From: Streptomyces sp. NBC_00554
Lineage (GTDB): Bacteria > Actinomycetota > Actinomycetes > Streptomycetales > Streptomycetaceae
Direction of reading: 5' to 3'
Assembly (NCBI RefSeq): GCF_041431135.1
Contig: NZ_CP107799.1
Location: 6,634,001 to 6,698,000, forward strand
DNA length: 64,000 nucleotides
The notes beneath the pieces were generated by a model. The model saw nothing but the letters and a program-made list of their open reading frames with translations. It did not search any database and had not been told where the DNA came from. A program made the translations under genes and the position numbers. This document shows, one piece after another, positions 50,583 through 59,890 of this stretch. The number at the start of each line of letters is the position of its first letter. Position 1 is the first letter of the stretch.

Positions 50583-52673
50583 GTGATTTCCACCGCTATT
50601 CGCGTCGCCCGGGTGGGCAGCGCGGCCGAGCTGGCGGCGGCGGCCCTCATGATGCTGGGCTTCCCCTGCCTGATGCTCGCCGCGCTCATTCCGAGCGTCC
50701 CCGCCTTCGCGGCCGCGGCCGCCGTGACGTACCTGGCGGACCACTATCTGCACCGGCGTGGCAGCTATCTGATCAACCGCCTCAGCAAGGTACGGGCCGG
50801 TCTGTCCATCAGGTTCCTGATCCGGCAGCTGCTCCTGGTGCTGCTCCTGGCGCGCGCCGACCTGTCCGAGAGCACGGTCTTCTACGCGGCGATCGCGTGC
50901 TTCCTCGCCTTCTACGGCTTCCAGGCCCCGCACAGCGCGCTGGTCACGCTGATCCGGTCGCGCCGCAAGATGCCCGTCGCCACCCGCAACCTCGACCTGG
51001 GCTCGCGCATCCGCATCCCGGACGCGCCCCCGGCGTTCCTGCTGGACCGGAACGCCGAGAAGATGCTCCACCTCGACCTGGCCGCGGTCGTCGGCGTGCT
51101 CGTCACCGCGGCGACCGACTCGGCCGTGTACGGGTTCGTCGGCATCGCCATCACACTGGTGCTGGCCTTCGGCTACGTCGTCGCGCTCGTCCCGTACGTC
51201 CGCGGAAAGAGCACCCCGCCGAGCGCGGACGAGGTCCTGGCGGCGACCGACTCCTGGCTGCGCGAGCACCGCCCGGAGACGGCGCTCTACTTCTCGGGCT
51301 CCAAGGACTCCGCGTACCAGGTCAACATGTGGCTCGAGACGATGGAGGAGCTGGACACCCGGCCGCTGATCATCCTCCGTGAGCGCGCCATCCTGGAGCT
51401 CATGGCGCCCACCACCGTGCCGGTCATCTGCGTGCCCGGAGGGGTGCACCTGATGAACATGGACCTGTCCACGGTGCGGGTCGCGCTGTACGCGGCGAAC
51501 GTCGGCAAGAACATCCACCTGCTACGCGTCCCGACCATGAAGCACGTCTTCATCGGCCACGGCGACAGCGACAAGCTCGCCAGCGTCAACCCGTTCAGCA
51601 AGGCGTACGACGAGGTGTGGACCGCCGGCCGTGCCGGGCGCGACCGCTACGCCATCGCCGACGTCGGCGTCCGCGACGAGGACATCGTCGAGGTCGGCCG
51701 CCCGCAACTGGCGCCGATCCAGCCCTGGCAGGGCGTGCCGGAAGGTACTCCCACGGTTCTGTACGCGCCCACCTGGGAGGGCTGGGACGGCAACCCCGGC
51801 AACACCTCCCTCGTGCTCGCCGGCGAGACCATCGTGAAGAAGCTGGTGAAGGCCGACCCGCCGGTCCGGGTGCTCTACAAGCCGCACCCCTTCACCGGCA
51901 CCGTCAGCGCCGAGGCCGCTGCCGCCCATCGGCGCATCACCGCGCTGGTCGAGAAGGCCGCGGTCGCCCGCGCCGCCGACTCCCGGTTCACCGTCGACAC
52001 GGCCGTCCAGGCTCAGGCCAAGGCCGAGCTGACCCGTATCGAGGCCCGCCTGGCCGAGCTGTCCGGGGCCGGCGCTCAGAAGGGCGACGAGGCCGAGGCC
52101 AGCCGGGACGGCGTGGTCGACGTCCAGAAGCACGCGGAGATCGCCCGGCTGCGGGGCGAGTGGGACGACGCCTACTGGCGTGCCATCCCCAGCTGGGAGC
52201 ACAAGGTCGTCACGGGCGCCGAACCGCGTCTGTACGACTGCTTCAACGTCTCCGACGCGATGGTCTCGGACATCTCCAGCGTGGTCTCCGACTTCATCGC
52301 GAGCGGCAAGCCGTACGCCGTCACCGACTCCGCCGAGCTCGGCGCCGAGGAGTTCAAGCGGCAGAACACCGCGGTACGTGCCGCCGTGATCCTGTCCAAC
52401 TCGGCCGCCGAACTGGGCCAGTTGCTGGCCGCGGTGCGCGACCCGGCGGCCGACGCGCAGGCCGCCGAACGCCAGGAGCTGAAGCGGTATCTGCTCGGGC
52501 CCGACGAGCCGACCTCGATCGACCAGTTCAACTCCGCGGTGCGGCAGCTGGCGCAGAAGGCCGAGACGCGCAACCTCGGCCAGGAGAACGGCACTTCGGC
52601 CGCGGGCGCTCCGGCCGCGGACCTGGCGAGTGCGCTTCCCGGCGACACCGACGGAGCCGCGGTCAAGGGCTGA
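50583..52673 (+). CDS. TagF-like CDP-glycerol/CDP-ribitol polyol-phosphate transferase with membrane N-domain
   Basis: A 696-residue protein. The N-terminal 210 residues hold several hydrophobic helices (LAAAALMMLGFPCLMLAALI, LLLVLLLARADL, ITLVLAFGYVVALV). The C-terminal domain matches glycerophosphotransferases of teichoic acid synthesis: FIGHGDSDKLASVNPFSKAY, VLYAPTWEGWDG, VRVLYKPHP and SDISSVVSDFIASGKPYAV. It probably polymerises or extends a polyol-phosphate wall polymer at the inner membrane face. GTG 50583 has only a weak AGAGCAGG upstream. It is cotranscribed with or attenuated from the CDP-ribitol gene. Confidence 0.87.
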   Translation: MISTAIRVARVGSAAELAAAALMMLGFPCLMLAALIPSVPAFAAAAAVTYLADHYLHRRGSYLINRLSKVRAGLSIRFLIRQLLLVLLLARADLSESTVFYAAIACFLAFYGFQAPHSALVTLIRSRRKMPVATRNLDLGSRIRIPDAPPAFLLDRNAEKMLHLDLAAVVGVLVTAATDSAVYGFVGIAITLVLAFGYVVALVPYVRGKSTPPSADEVLAATDSWLREHRPETALYFSGSKDSAYQVNMWLETMEELDTRPLIILRERAILELMAPTTVPVICVPGGVHLMNMDLSTVRVALYAANVGKNIHLLRVPTMKHVFIGHGDSDKLASVNPFSKAYDEVWTAGRAGRDRYAIADVGVRDEDIVEVGRPQLAPIQPWQGVPEGTPTVLYAPTWEGWDGNPGNTSLVLAGETIVKKLVKADPPVRVLYKPHPFTGTVSAEAAAAHRRITALVEKAAVARAADSRFTVDTAVQAQAKAELTRIEARLAELSGAGAQKGDEAEASRDGVVDVQKHAEIARLRGEWDDAYWRAIPSWEHKVVTGAEPRLYDCFNVSDAMVSDISSVVSDFIASGKPYAVTDSAELGAEEFKRQNTAVRAAVILSNSAAELGQLLAAVRDPAADAQAAERQELKRYLLGPDEPTSIDQFNSAVRQLAQKAETRNLGQENGTSAAGAPAADLASALPGDTDGAAVKG

Positions 52674-52697
52674 TCGCGGGTTCCGCTGGTTGCTTCA

Positions 52698-52736
52698 GGG
52701 CCCGGCTCCCGAGGACTTCCCTCGGGAGCCGGGCCC
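52698..52736 (+). terminator. Strong terminator after the TagF-like gene
   Basis: GGGCCCGGCTCCCGAG (52698-52713) pairs exactly with CTCGGGAGCCGGGCCC (52721-52736) around a seven-base loop; TTCC follows. Confidence 0.88.
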
Positions 52737-52865
52737 TTCCGCGTGACACCCGGGCGAAACGCGCGAGAAGCCTGTCCGGGAACTGGACCGATGCGCGACG
52801 CCCGGTCCCCTTCACGTAGATTGCCGGGTGGGCAGCAGGACCGGACGCGAGGGGATGCACAGCAG

Positions 52866-53993
52866 GTGGCAGGGGCAAGGCAGGCCGTGGCACAGGCGCA
52901 CAGGATCGTCGTCAAGGTGGGTTCCTCCTCGCTGACCAGCGCCGCGGGCGGCCTCGACGCGGACCGGGTCGACGCCCTCGTCGACGTACTCGCCAAGTGC
53001 CGCAGCGGCGGCGAGAAGGAAGTCGTCCTCGTCTCCTCCGGCGCCATCGCCGCCGGTCTCGCCCCCCTCGGACTGCGCCGCCGCCCCAGGGACCTCGCCC
53101 GGCAGCAGGCCGCGGCCAGCGTCGGCCAGGGCCTCCTGGTCGCCCGCTACGCCGCCTCCTGCGCCCGCCACGGCATCCGCGTCGGACAGGTGCTCCTCAC
53201 CTCCGACGACACCAGCCGCCGCGCCCACCACCGCAACGCCTCCCGCACCCTCGACAAGCTCCTCGCGATGGGCGCCCTGCCGGTCGTCAACGAGAACGAC
53301 ACGGTCGCCACGGACGAGATCCGCTTCGGCGACAACGACCGTCTCGCCGCGCTCGTCGCCCATCTCGTACGAGCCGATCTGCTCGTCCTGCTCTCCGACG
53401 TGGACGGCGTGTACGACGGCGACCCCGGCAAACCCGGTACGTCGCGGATCGCGGAAGTACGTGGGCCGTCCGATCTCGACGGCATCGACATGGGCAGCGC
53501 GGGCAAGGCCGGCGTGGGCACCGGCGGCATGGTCACCAAGGTCGAGGCGGCCCGGATCGCGACCGGCGCGGGCATCCCGGTCGTGGTGACGAGCGCCGTC
53601 CACGCCGCCGACGCGCTCGCGGGGCGCGACACGGGCACGTACTTCCACCCCACGGGCCGGCGCTCCACCGACCGGCTGCTGTGGCTGCAGCACGCCTCCA
53701 CGCCGCAGGGCGCGCTCACCCTGGACGACGGGGCCGTGCGCGCGGTCGTCGAGCGGCGCATGTCGCTGCTGCCTGCGGGTATCGCGTCCGTCGAGGGCGA
53801 GTTCACCGCCGGTGACCCCGTCGAACTGCGCGACAGCACGGGCCGGGCGGTCGCGCGGGGGATCGTGAACTTCGACGCCAAGGAGATCCCCCAGCTCATC
53901 GGACGCTCGACCAGGGAACTGGCGCGCGAACTGGGGCCCGAGTACGAACGCGAAGTCGTACACAGGGACGCTCTCGTGCTGCTGCACCTGTAG
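52866..53993 (+). CDS. proB: Glutamate 5-kinase
   Basis: A 375-residue enzyme that phosphorylates glutamate in the first step of proline synthesis. The amino acid kinase domain has RIVVKVGSSSLTS, LVSSGAIAAGLAPLG, VVNENDTVATDEIRFGDND and LSDVDGVYDGDP; a C-terminal PUA domain (about 285-370) includes SVEGEFTAGDPVEL. GTG 52866 is chosen from family length; the frame extends upstream to 52743 with non-conserved residues. GAGGGG lies some 12 bases upstream. Confidence 0.93.
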   Translation: MAGARQAVAQAHRIVVKVGSSSLTSAAGGLDADRVDALVDVLAKCRSGGEKEVVLVSSGAIAAGLAPLGLRRRPRDLARQQAAASVGQGLLVARYAASCARHGIRVGQVLLTSDDTSRRAHHRNASRTLDKLLAMGALPVVNENDTVATDEIRFGDNDRLAALVAHLVRADLLVLLSDVDGVYDGDPGKPGTSRIAEVRGPSDLDGIDMGSAGKAGVGTGGMVTKVEAARIATGAGIPVVVTSAVHAADALAGRDTGTYFHPTGRRSTDRLLWLQHASTPQGALTLDDGAVRAVVERRMSLLPAGIASVEGEFTAGDPVELRDSTGRAVARGIVNFDAKEIPQLIGRSTRELARELGPEYEREVVHRDALVLLHL

Positions 53994-54189
53994 CGATCTC
54001 GTGCACCCGTACGTGCGGCGCCATGTCGTCGACGTGCCGGTTGCCCCATAAACGTCCGAAAGCCCGTCCTCCGCGGGGGGACGTTCCGTAAAACCGCCAC
54101 GCGACGGCGCCCCACCTGCTCAACTTTGTTGCAGGGAGACCCCCGGATTCAGCTGGACCATTGCGGACCATTGCGTAAAGGAGGCCGTC

Positions 54190-54657
54190 GTGAGACGAGT
54201 GCGCCCTGGGGCGGCGGCGTCCCGCGGTGGTGCCGCCTCCCGTGCGGTGGGCGAGGAACGGGCGCTGACCAGCGTCGCGGCCGGAGACACGTACTCGAGC
54301 GGGGAACCGGCGCACCAGCCCCGGCTGTGGCACGTCACGCTGAGCGTCTCGGGTGACGAGGCACCGTTGAAGGAGGTCAGGCGCGGTCTCGAGCAGCTCG
54401 CCCACGACCACCCCTTTCTGCTGACCAGCCGGTACGCCAACGACCACGCCGAGATCCGCTACTGGGAAGAGGCCCGCGACCTGCACGACGCGGCGGCCGT
54501 CGCGCTGCGCCTGTGGGGTGAGCACCGGCAGACCGCCAAGCTGCCGCCCTGGGAGATCGTCGGCCTGGAGGTCATCGACCGCGGGACCTACCACCAGCGG
54601 ATCGCGGAGGGCTACGGACCACTGCCCGCGACTCCCGTCGGCGTACATCCCTTTTGA
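54190..54657 (+). CDS. Conserved Streptomyces hypothetical protein between proB and proA
   Basis: A 155-residue soluble protein. The N-terminal 45 residues are low-complexity; the conserved part is LWHVTLSVSGDEAPLKEVRRG ... HDHPFLLTSRYANDHAEIRYWEEARDLHDAAAVALRLWGEHR. Its position is conserved between proB and proA in Streptomyces. AAAGGAGG precedes GTG 54190. The function is unknown. Confidence 0.75.
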   Translation: MRRVRPGAAASRGGAASRAVGEERALTSVAAGDTYSSGEPAHQPRLWHVTLSVSGDEAPLKEVRRGLEQLAHDHPFLLTSRYANDHAEIRYWEEARDLHDAAAVALRLWGEHRQTAKLPPWEIVGLEVIDRGTYHQRIAEGYGPLPATPVGVHPF

Positions 54658-54730
54658 GCCGCCTTCGCCGGGTGTCTTGGAGTTTGGGACAGCGGCGATA
54701 CAGACCCGTTCGGAGCATTACGCTGCCGAC

Positions 54731-56017
54731 ATGACCACGCTCTCGCCGTACGACTCGATGTCTCCGGTCACTCAGGCCGCCTACCGCGCGAAGTCCGCCG
54801 CCGCCGACCTCGCGCCGCTGCCGCGGGCCGAGAAGGACGACGCGCTGCTCGCGATCGCGGACGCGCTGGAGGTCCGTACGAGCGAGATCGTGGCGGCCAA
54901 CGCCAAGGACATCGCGCGCGCCCGCGAGGCCGGCACCAGCGAGACCGTCATCGACCGGCTCACGCTCACGCCCGAGCGCGTGCGCGCGATCGCCTCGGAC
55001 GTACGCGACGTCGTGTCCCTGCCCGACCCGGTCGGCGAGGTCGTCCGCGGCTCGACCCTCCCGAACGGTATCGACCTGCGCCAGGTCCGTGTCCCGCTCG
55101 GCGTCGTCGGGATCATCTACGAGGCCCGCCCGAACGTGACGGTCGACGCCGCCGCCCTCTGCCTGAAGTCCGGCAACGCCGTGCTGCTGCGCGGCTCCTC
55201 CTCGGCGTTCGAGTCGAACACCGCCCTGGTCCGCGTCCTGCGCGACGCCGTCGGCGGCGCCGGACTGCCCGCCGACGCCATCCAGCTCGTACCCGGCGAG
55301 GGCCGCGAGTCCGTACGCGAGCTGATGCGCGCCCGCGGGCTGGTCGACGTCCTCATCCCGCGCGGTGGCGCCTCGCTGATCCGCACGGTCGTCCAGGAAT
55401 CAACCGTCCCGGTCATCGAGACCGGCACCGGCAACTGCCATGTGTACGTCGACGCGCACGCCGACATCGACATGGCGGTCGACATCCTGATCAACTCCAA
55501 GGCGCAGCGGCCCAGCGTCTGCAACTCCGCCGAGACGCTCCTCGTCCACCAGGACATCGCCCCCGAGTTCCTGCCGCGTGCCCTGGACGCCCTCGCGGAC
55601 GCCGGGGTCACGGTGCACGCCGACGAGCGCGTCCTCGCGTACGCCAAGGACTCCAGGGCCACCGTCGTCGAGGCCACCCTCGAGGACTGGGAGACCGAGT
55701 ACCTCTCGTACGACATCGCCGCCGCCGTCGTCGACTCGCTCGACAGGGCCGTGGACCACATCCGGCTGTGGACCTCGGGCCACACCGAGGCCATCGTCAC
55801 CACCTCGCAGCAGGCCGCCCGCCGCTTCACCCAGCTGGTCGATTCCACGACGGTCGCGGTCAACGCCTCGACCCGGTTCACGGACGGCGGTCAGTTCGGC
55901 TTCGGCGCCGAGATCGGCATCTCCACGCAGAAGCTGCACGCGCGGGGGCCGATGGGGCTTCCGGAGCTGACCAGCACGAAGTACATCGTCACCGGGGACG
56001 GACACGTTCGGCGGTAA
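54731..56017 (+). CDS. proA: Gamma-glutamyl phosphate reductase
   Basis: A 428-residue NADPH-dependent reductase, the second step of proline synthesis. Key blocks: VPLGVVGIIYEARPNVTVDAAAL, LRGSSSAFESN, the catalytic cysteine in QRPSVCNSAETLLVH, and TRFTDGGQFGFGAEIGISTQKLHARGPMGL. ATG 54731 fits the family start; the open frame upstream overlaps the preceding gene and is not coding. It is separated from proB by the small hypothetical gene. Confidence 0.95.
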   Translation: MTTLSPYDSMSPVTQAAYRAKSAAADLAPLPRAEKDDALLAIADALEVRTSEIVAANAKDIARAREAGTSETVIDRLTLTPERVRAIASDVRDVVSLPDPVGEVVRGSTLPNGIDLRQVRVPLGVVGIIYEARPNVTVDAAALCLKSGNAVLLRGSSSAFESNTALVRVLRDAVGGAGLPADAIQLVPGEGRESVRELMRARGLVDVLIPRGGASLIRTVVQESTVPVIETGTGNCHVYVDAHADIDMAVDILINSKAQRPSVCNSAETLLVHQDIAPEFLPRALDALADAGVTVHADERVLAYAKDSRATVVEATLEDWETEYLSYDIAAAVVDSLDRAVDHIRLWTSGHTEAIVTTSQQAARRFTQLVDSTTVAVNASTRFTDGGQFGFGAEIGISTQKLHARGPMGLPELTSTKYIVTGDGHVRR

Positions 56018-56160
56018 GGCGCCCGCCCGGCGATGTACGGGCGCTGTGCGGGCGCGTCCGGCGCGGGGACGGGGCGCGCGGCGCGTGAGACGCGTCTCGT
56101 CAGGCGGATGAATTTCCATACCGTCTGCCCAAATTGACACCCCAGGTCTACTCTGGATCC

Positions 56161-56775
56161 GTGCCGGAGGACGTGGGGGGCTCGCCGTTTCCCGACGGCT
56201 GGGAGCCCGACGACGACCGCGACCGCGGGGGTGCGGACGAAGAGTTCGCCTCCGTGGTCTTCGACGAGGACTTCGTACAGGCTGCCGCGATCCACGAGCC
56301 GACCGCCGTGGAGCGGCTGCTCTCGGCCGCCCAGGCCCGCGCGGAGGCTGCCGAGGCCGAGACGCGCCGGGCGCACACCCGGGGCGCACGCGGGGACGAC
56401 GAGCGCTACGAGGACGGCTTCGGACCGGATGCCCGCGGTGATTTCGGCCGGGACCGCGATTTGGACGATCTGGACGACACCGAGGTCCTTCAGGGCCGTT
56501 ACGGCCTGGCGGGAACGTACGGCAGAGCCTACGGAAAACACACCCGCTGGCAACGCCCCGTCGCCTGGATGCTCGCCCTCGTGATGGGCATCGGCATGGT
56601 CGCCCTGGCCTTCGCGGCGGTCTACCGGGGGGCTTCCTCGAACCGCCAGGAACAGGTCCCGCCGCCCGCCTCGACGGGCTTGGAGCAAGGCCTGGACAAG
56701 GTCACCGGCACCAGCCCCTCCGCTTCGGCCGACTATTCCCAGCCTGCGGTGTCGGCGGTCCCTCGCACGCCGTGA
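56161..56775 (+). CDS. Single-pass membrane protein with SVVFDE motif (pair member 1)
   Basis: A 204-residue protein. An acidic cytoplasmic N-half carries FASVVFDEDFVQAAAIHEPTAVERLL (residues about 29-54 in two blocks), a coiled-coil-prone Ala/Glu region follows, then one membrane helix (about 138-156, WMLALVMGIGMVALAFAAV) and a Ser/Pro-rich outer tail. GTG 56161. The gene at 56933 shares the motif. From memory, the S. coelicolor homologues at this site (SCO2583/SCO2584 region) interact with the spore wall synthesising complex; unverified here. Confidence 0.78.
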   Translation: MPEDVGGSPFPDGWEPDDDRDRGGADEEFASVVFDEDFVQAAAIHEPTAVERLLSAAQARAEAAEAETRRAHTRGARGDDERYEDGFGPDARGDFGRDRDLDDLDDTEVLQGRYGLAGTYGRAYGKHTRWQRPVAWMLALVMGIGMVALAFAAVYRGASSNRQEQVPPPASTGLEQGLDKVTGTSPSASADYSQPAVSAVPRTP

Positions 56776-56932
56776 CGAACCGGGGGCGACCCCGTGACGA
56801 GCCGGGCTCGGCCCCGCTGCCGGCACCAGGGCGAACCCTGTGCGAATACTCGGACGACTCTGGTGAGAACCTGTCAGAACTTGTCGTGTAGCAGGGCGTT
56901 TACCTGAGGTCCCGGAGACCTACTCTGAAGGT

Positions 56933-58000
56933 ATGGGCGGGCCTGGAGAACCACCTGGGGGAACACCCGAGGGTGCTTCCGCCGGTGGAGAGGACGAGTA
57001 CCGATCCGTCGTCTTCGACGAATCGTTCGTCCGCGCTGCCCGCCTCCAGGAGTTCTCCGCGCAGGAGCGCCTGGCCGACCACGCCCCGGCCGTACGCCGC
57101 CGCCCACCCCTCCACCGCGGCCTCTCCCGGCAGGCGCTGATCCTCGTCCTGCTGATCGCCGTCGCCTTCGGCACCGCGATCTACATGGGCGTCCGCCACC
57201 CGTACCAGACCCCCGTAGCCCAGCCCCCCGAGCCGCTTCGGATGACGGTGATCCCGCTCGCCCCGCAGGGCGCGGTACCCGGAGCCATGCGCCCCGAGGA
57301 CCTGTACACGAACAGCCCGGCCGCCCAGTTCCGCATGGGCGCCGAAGGCATCACGCTGCCCGCCTCCCGGCGCACCGCACACTTCTCCGACAGCCAGGTC
57401 GTCACCGCCCTGACCACCGCCAAGGACTACCTCGTCGAGTCCTCCCTCGACCCGGAGGTACTCACCGGCGGCGCCACCCGGCCCGTACGGATCCTGCTCG
57501 ACCCACAGCAGCTCGACCAGTTCGACGAGAGCTTCGACCGCCCGGCTGCCGACGGGCGGCACGTCCCCACCGGCTGGCTGGTCCGCTTCGACGCGACCCG
57601 TGTCGAGCTCGCCGACCCCAAGATCCGTGTGCAGGGCACCCTCCAGGCCGCCGAGTTCGACTCGAACACCCTTGAGGTCATCGCCGACCACACCTTCGTG
57701 TACGCGCTGAAGCCGGCGGGCTCGGACGAGAAGGCGGACGCCTCGCTCTTCACCGTCCGGCGCGAGCTGCACTTCCGCTTCGACCGCGACGACCTGCGCA
57801 TGCACCAGGCGGAGCTGGTCGTCTCCTACGTCCAGGCCGGTCCGCTCGCCTGCTCCGAGGACTCGGTCAACCAGCTGCGCCCGCTGCTCGCGGGGCAGAC
57901 GGCGAAGGCGGGCGGCCCGGCCGGTACGGACCCGTACGCGACCGGTAGCGCCACCGCGCTGTGCGGATCACTGGCGACCAGCGCGCAGCCTAAGGTCTGA
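56933..58000 (+). CDS. Single-pass membrane protein with SVVFDE motif (pair member 2)
   Basis: A 355-residue protein. The N-terminal region repeats the motif YRSVVFDESFVRAARLQEF followed by SAQERL (about residues 23-48). One membrane helix (about 68-83, ALILVLLIAVAFGTAI) follows, then a large extracellular domain (residues 95-350) of mixed alpha/beta type with two cysteines near the C-terminus (ACSEDS and LCGS). Function unknown; its shared motif with the previous gene suggests a common cytoplasmic partner. ATG 56933; 157 bases separate the two genes. Confidence 0.78.
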   Translation: MGGPGEPPGGTPEGASAGGEDEYRSVVFDESFVRAARLQEFSAQERLADHAPAVRRRPPLHRGLSRQALILVLLIAVAFGTAIYMGVRHPYQTPVAQPPEPLRMTVIPLAPQGAVPGAMRPEDLYTNSPAAQFRMGAEGITLPASRRTAHFSDSQVVTALTTAKDYLVESSLDPEVLTGGATRPVRILLDPQQLDQFDESFDRPAADGRHVPTGWLVRFDATRVELADPKIRVQGTLQAAEFDSNTLEVIADHTFVYALKPAGSDEKADASLFTVRRELHFRFDRDDLRMHQAELVVSYVQAGPLACSEDSVNQLRPLLAGQTAKAGGPAGTDPYATGSATALCGSLATSAQPKV

Positions 58001-58063
58001 GCTTCTGGGCGCCTTGTGAGCCCGTTTTGCTGAGCCGGTCTCCTTTGCTGAGCTGGTCTCCGG

Positions 58064-59200
58064 TCAGCCGTTTCCGTTGGGGGTCTCGTCCTCGGGGTGC
58101 TCGTCGGTGTCCCTCGGTGGCGCTTCCTTGGTCGAGCTGCCCGTGTCCTTCGGTGAACCGCTCGCGAAGCCTCCGAAGCCGCGTCGCACCCGGCCGCCGA
58201 GGTCTCCCGCGCCGCCCGCGATGTCTCCGACCAGCTTCATCAGTGGGTCCTTGGAGTTCTTGACGTCGGAGGCGTAGCTGGCCGCCGACTGCCGGAAGGA
58301 GTCCCCGACCGAGGTGTCCTTGTCCTCGCTGCGCCGCGGGTAGTGGCCGTCCATGATCCGCTGGAAGTCGCGGGACTCCGCCCACTTCTTCAGCTCGGCG
58401 GCGCGAACGGTGGTGAAGGGGTGCGTGCGGGGAAGGGTATTGAGGATCTTGAGCACGGAGTCGCGCAGGTCGCCCCCGGCCTCGTACTCCTCGGCCTGTG
58501 CGAGGAACGCGTCGACGTTCATCTCGTGCAGGTGATTGCCTCCCGCAAGCTTCATCAGGCCGCGCATCGAGGCCTTCAGGTCCTGCCCGACAAGGAGCCC
58601 TGCGCGGTCGGCCGACAGCTCCGACTTGCGGAACCACTCGCGCAGCGCGGTCACGATCGCCATGATCGCGATGTTGCCCAGTGGGATCCAGGCCACCCGG
58701 AGCGCCAGGTTGGTCAGGAACAGCAGGATCGTGCGGTAGACCGCGTGGCCGGACAGCGCGTGGCCGACTTCATGCCCGACGACGGCCCGCATCTCCTCCT
58801 CGTCCAGCAGCTCCACGAGGCCGGTGGTGACGACGATGATCGGCTCGTCCAGGCCGATGCACATCGCGTTGGGCTGCGGGTCCTGGTTGACGTACATCGG
58901 CGGGACCTTCTCCAGGTCCAGGATGTGACAGGCGTCCCGCAGCATGGCGTTGAGGTGCGCGAACTGGGCGTCCGAGACGCGCACCGAATCGGACAGGAAC
59001 AGCAGCCTCAGACTGCGTTCCGGAAGCAGGCCGCTGAGCGCCTTGAAGACCGTGTCGAAGCCGCTGAGCTTGCGCAGGGCCACCAGGGCCGAGCGGTCCG
59101 CCGGGTGTTCGTACGCCCGCGAGGAGATCCCCTCGAAGCGCCTGCGCTGCCTGCTCGGCACGTTCTCGTGCCCGTTCTGCTCGTGGCTGTCATCGGACAT
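58064..59200 (-). CDS. M48-family zinc metalloprotease (HtpX-like)
   Basis: A 378-residue membrane-associated protease. The zinc motif HEVGH lies in VVGHEVGHALSGHAV, followed by membrane helices (RTILLFLTNLALRVAWIPLGNIAIMAIV, in two spans) and the third ligand region SELSADRAGLLV. The C-terminal 90 residues are disordered and charged. ATG 59200 has GGGGGAA a few bases upstream; ATG 59212 is an alternative start. It is transcribed against its neighbours. Likely role: membrane protein quality control. Confidence 0.85.
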   Translation of the reverse strand: MSDDSHEQNGHENVPSRQRRRFEGISSRAYEHPADRSALVALRKLSGFDTVFKALSGLLPERSLRLLFLSDSVRVSDAQFAHLNAMLRDACHILDLEKVPPMYVNQDPQPNAMCIGLDEPIIVVTTGLVELLDEEEMRAVVGHEVGHALSGHAVYRTILLFLTNLALRVAWIPLGNIAIMAIVTALREWFRKSELSADRAGLLVGQDLKASMRGLMKLAGGNHLHEMNVDAFLAQAEEYEAGGDLRDSVLKILNTLPRTHPFTTVRAAELKKWAESRDFQRIMDGHYPRRSEDKDTSVGDSFRQSAASYASDVKNSKDPLMKLVGDIAGGAGDLGGRVRRGFGGFASGSPKDTGSSTKEAPPRDTDEHPEDETPNGNG

Positions 59201-59295
59201 GTGTTCCCCCATGCTCTGAGTGCCGTGCCCCCGAAGCGGGCTCCAGCGTAGGCGGAGATACCGTCAAGGGGCAGCACACGTAAGGAGCTATCCCC

Positions 59296-59454
59296 ATGGA
59301 GCACATTCCCGCGGCCTTCCGGCTGACCGAGGCGGCCGCCGCCGCAGACACGCAGGGGGCGGGCAATCTGCTCCGCGTCGTGCTGATCGTGATGGTGCTG
59401 GGCTCCGTCCTTGTGGCGTGGTTCCTGCTGCGCGGCTACAAGCGGGACGACTGA
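59296..59454 (+). CDS. Tiny single-span membrane protein
   Basis: A 52-residue protein: an Ala-rich N-terminus, one membrane helix (LLRVVLIVMVLGSVLVAWFLL) and a basic end GYKRDD. AAGGAG lies 9 bases before ATG 59296, so expression is likely. It is divergent from the M48 protease gene. Function unknown. Confidence 0.7.
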   Translation: MEHIPAAFRLTEAAAAADTQGAGNLLRVVLIVMVLGSVLVAWFLLRGYKRDD

Positions 59455-59656
59455 GGTTCTCGTCGACCGGCGTGCTCACCGCCGGCCTACTCCTTGACTG
59501 ACGTCGTCCTCGCGGTCGACGTTGCTTCGAGCGGCGTAAGCGGTCGCCGGGGCGGCGCGCGTCACCAACGGCGGAGTCGGCGTGATCGCGGCCGAGCCCC
59601 ACGCTTACGATGGGCCGACGTCTTTATCCCGCCCACACCGGATAGGTTCTGCCGAG

Positions 59657-59821
59657 ATGAGCTTCCACAGCACCGCCGCACAGTTGGTCACTCTTGCCGC
59701 CGAGGGCGAAGAGCACGGCGGCAACCACGAGAGCCTCAGCCCCTACCTCACCGGCGGCGGCGCCTTCTTCATCCTGATGCTGCTGCTGTGGATCACCACG
59801 CGTTTCAACCGGGACCGCTGA
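59657..59821 (+). CDS. Tiny single-span membrane protein
   Basis: A 54-residue protein: hydrophilic His/Glu-rich N-half (AAEGEEHGGNHESLSPYLTGG) and one membrane helix (AFFILMLLLWITTRF) ending NRDR. ATG 59657 is preceded by only a weak ribosome binding site. It lies 70 bases before nadD and resembles the previous tiny gene in layout only. Confidence 0.65.
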   Translation: MSFHSTAAQLVTLAAEGEEHGGNHESLSPYLTGGGAFFILMLLLWITTRFNRDR

Positions 59822-59890
59822 CACCCACCGGGACGGTCGGGGACCCCTGTCGACCAGGGCCCACAGACCGGGCCGGTAGGGTCTGCACGC

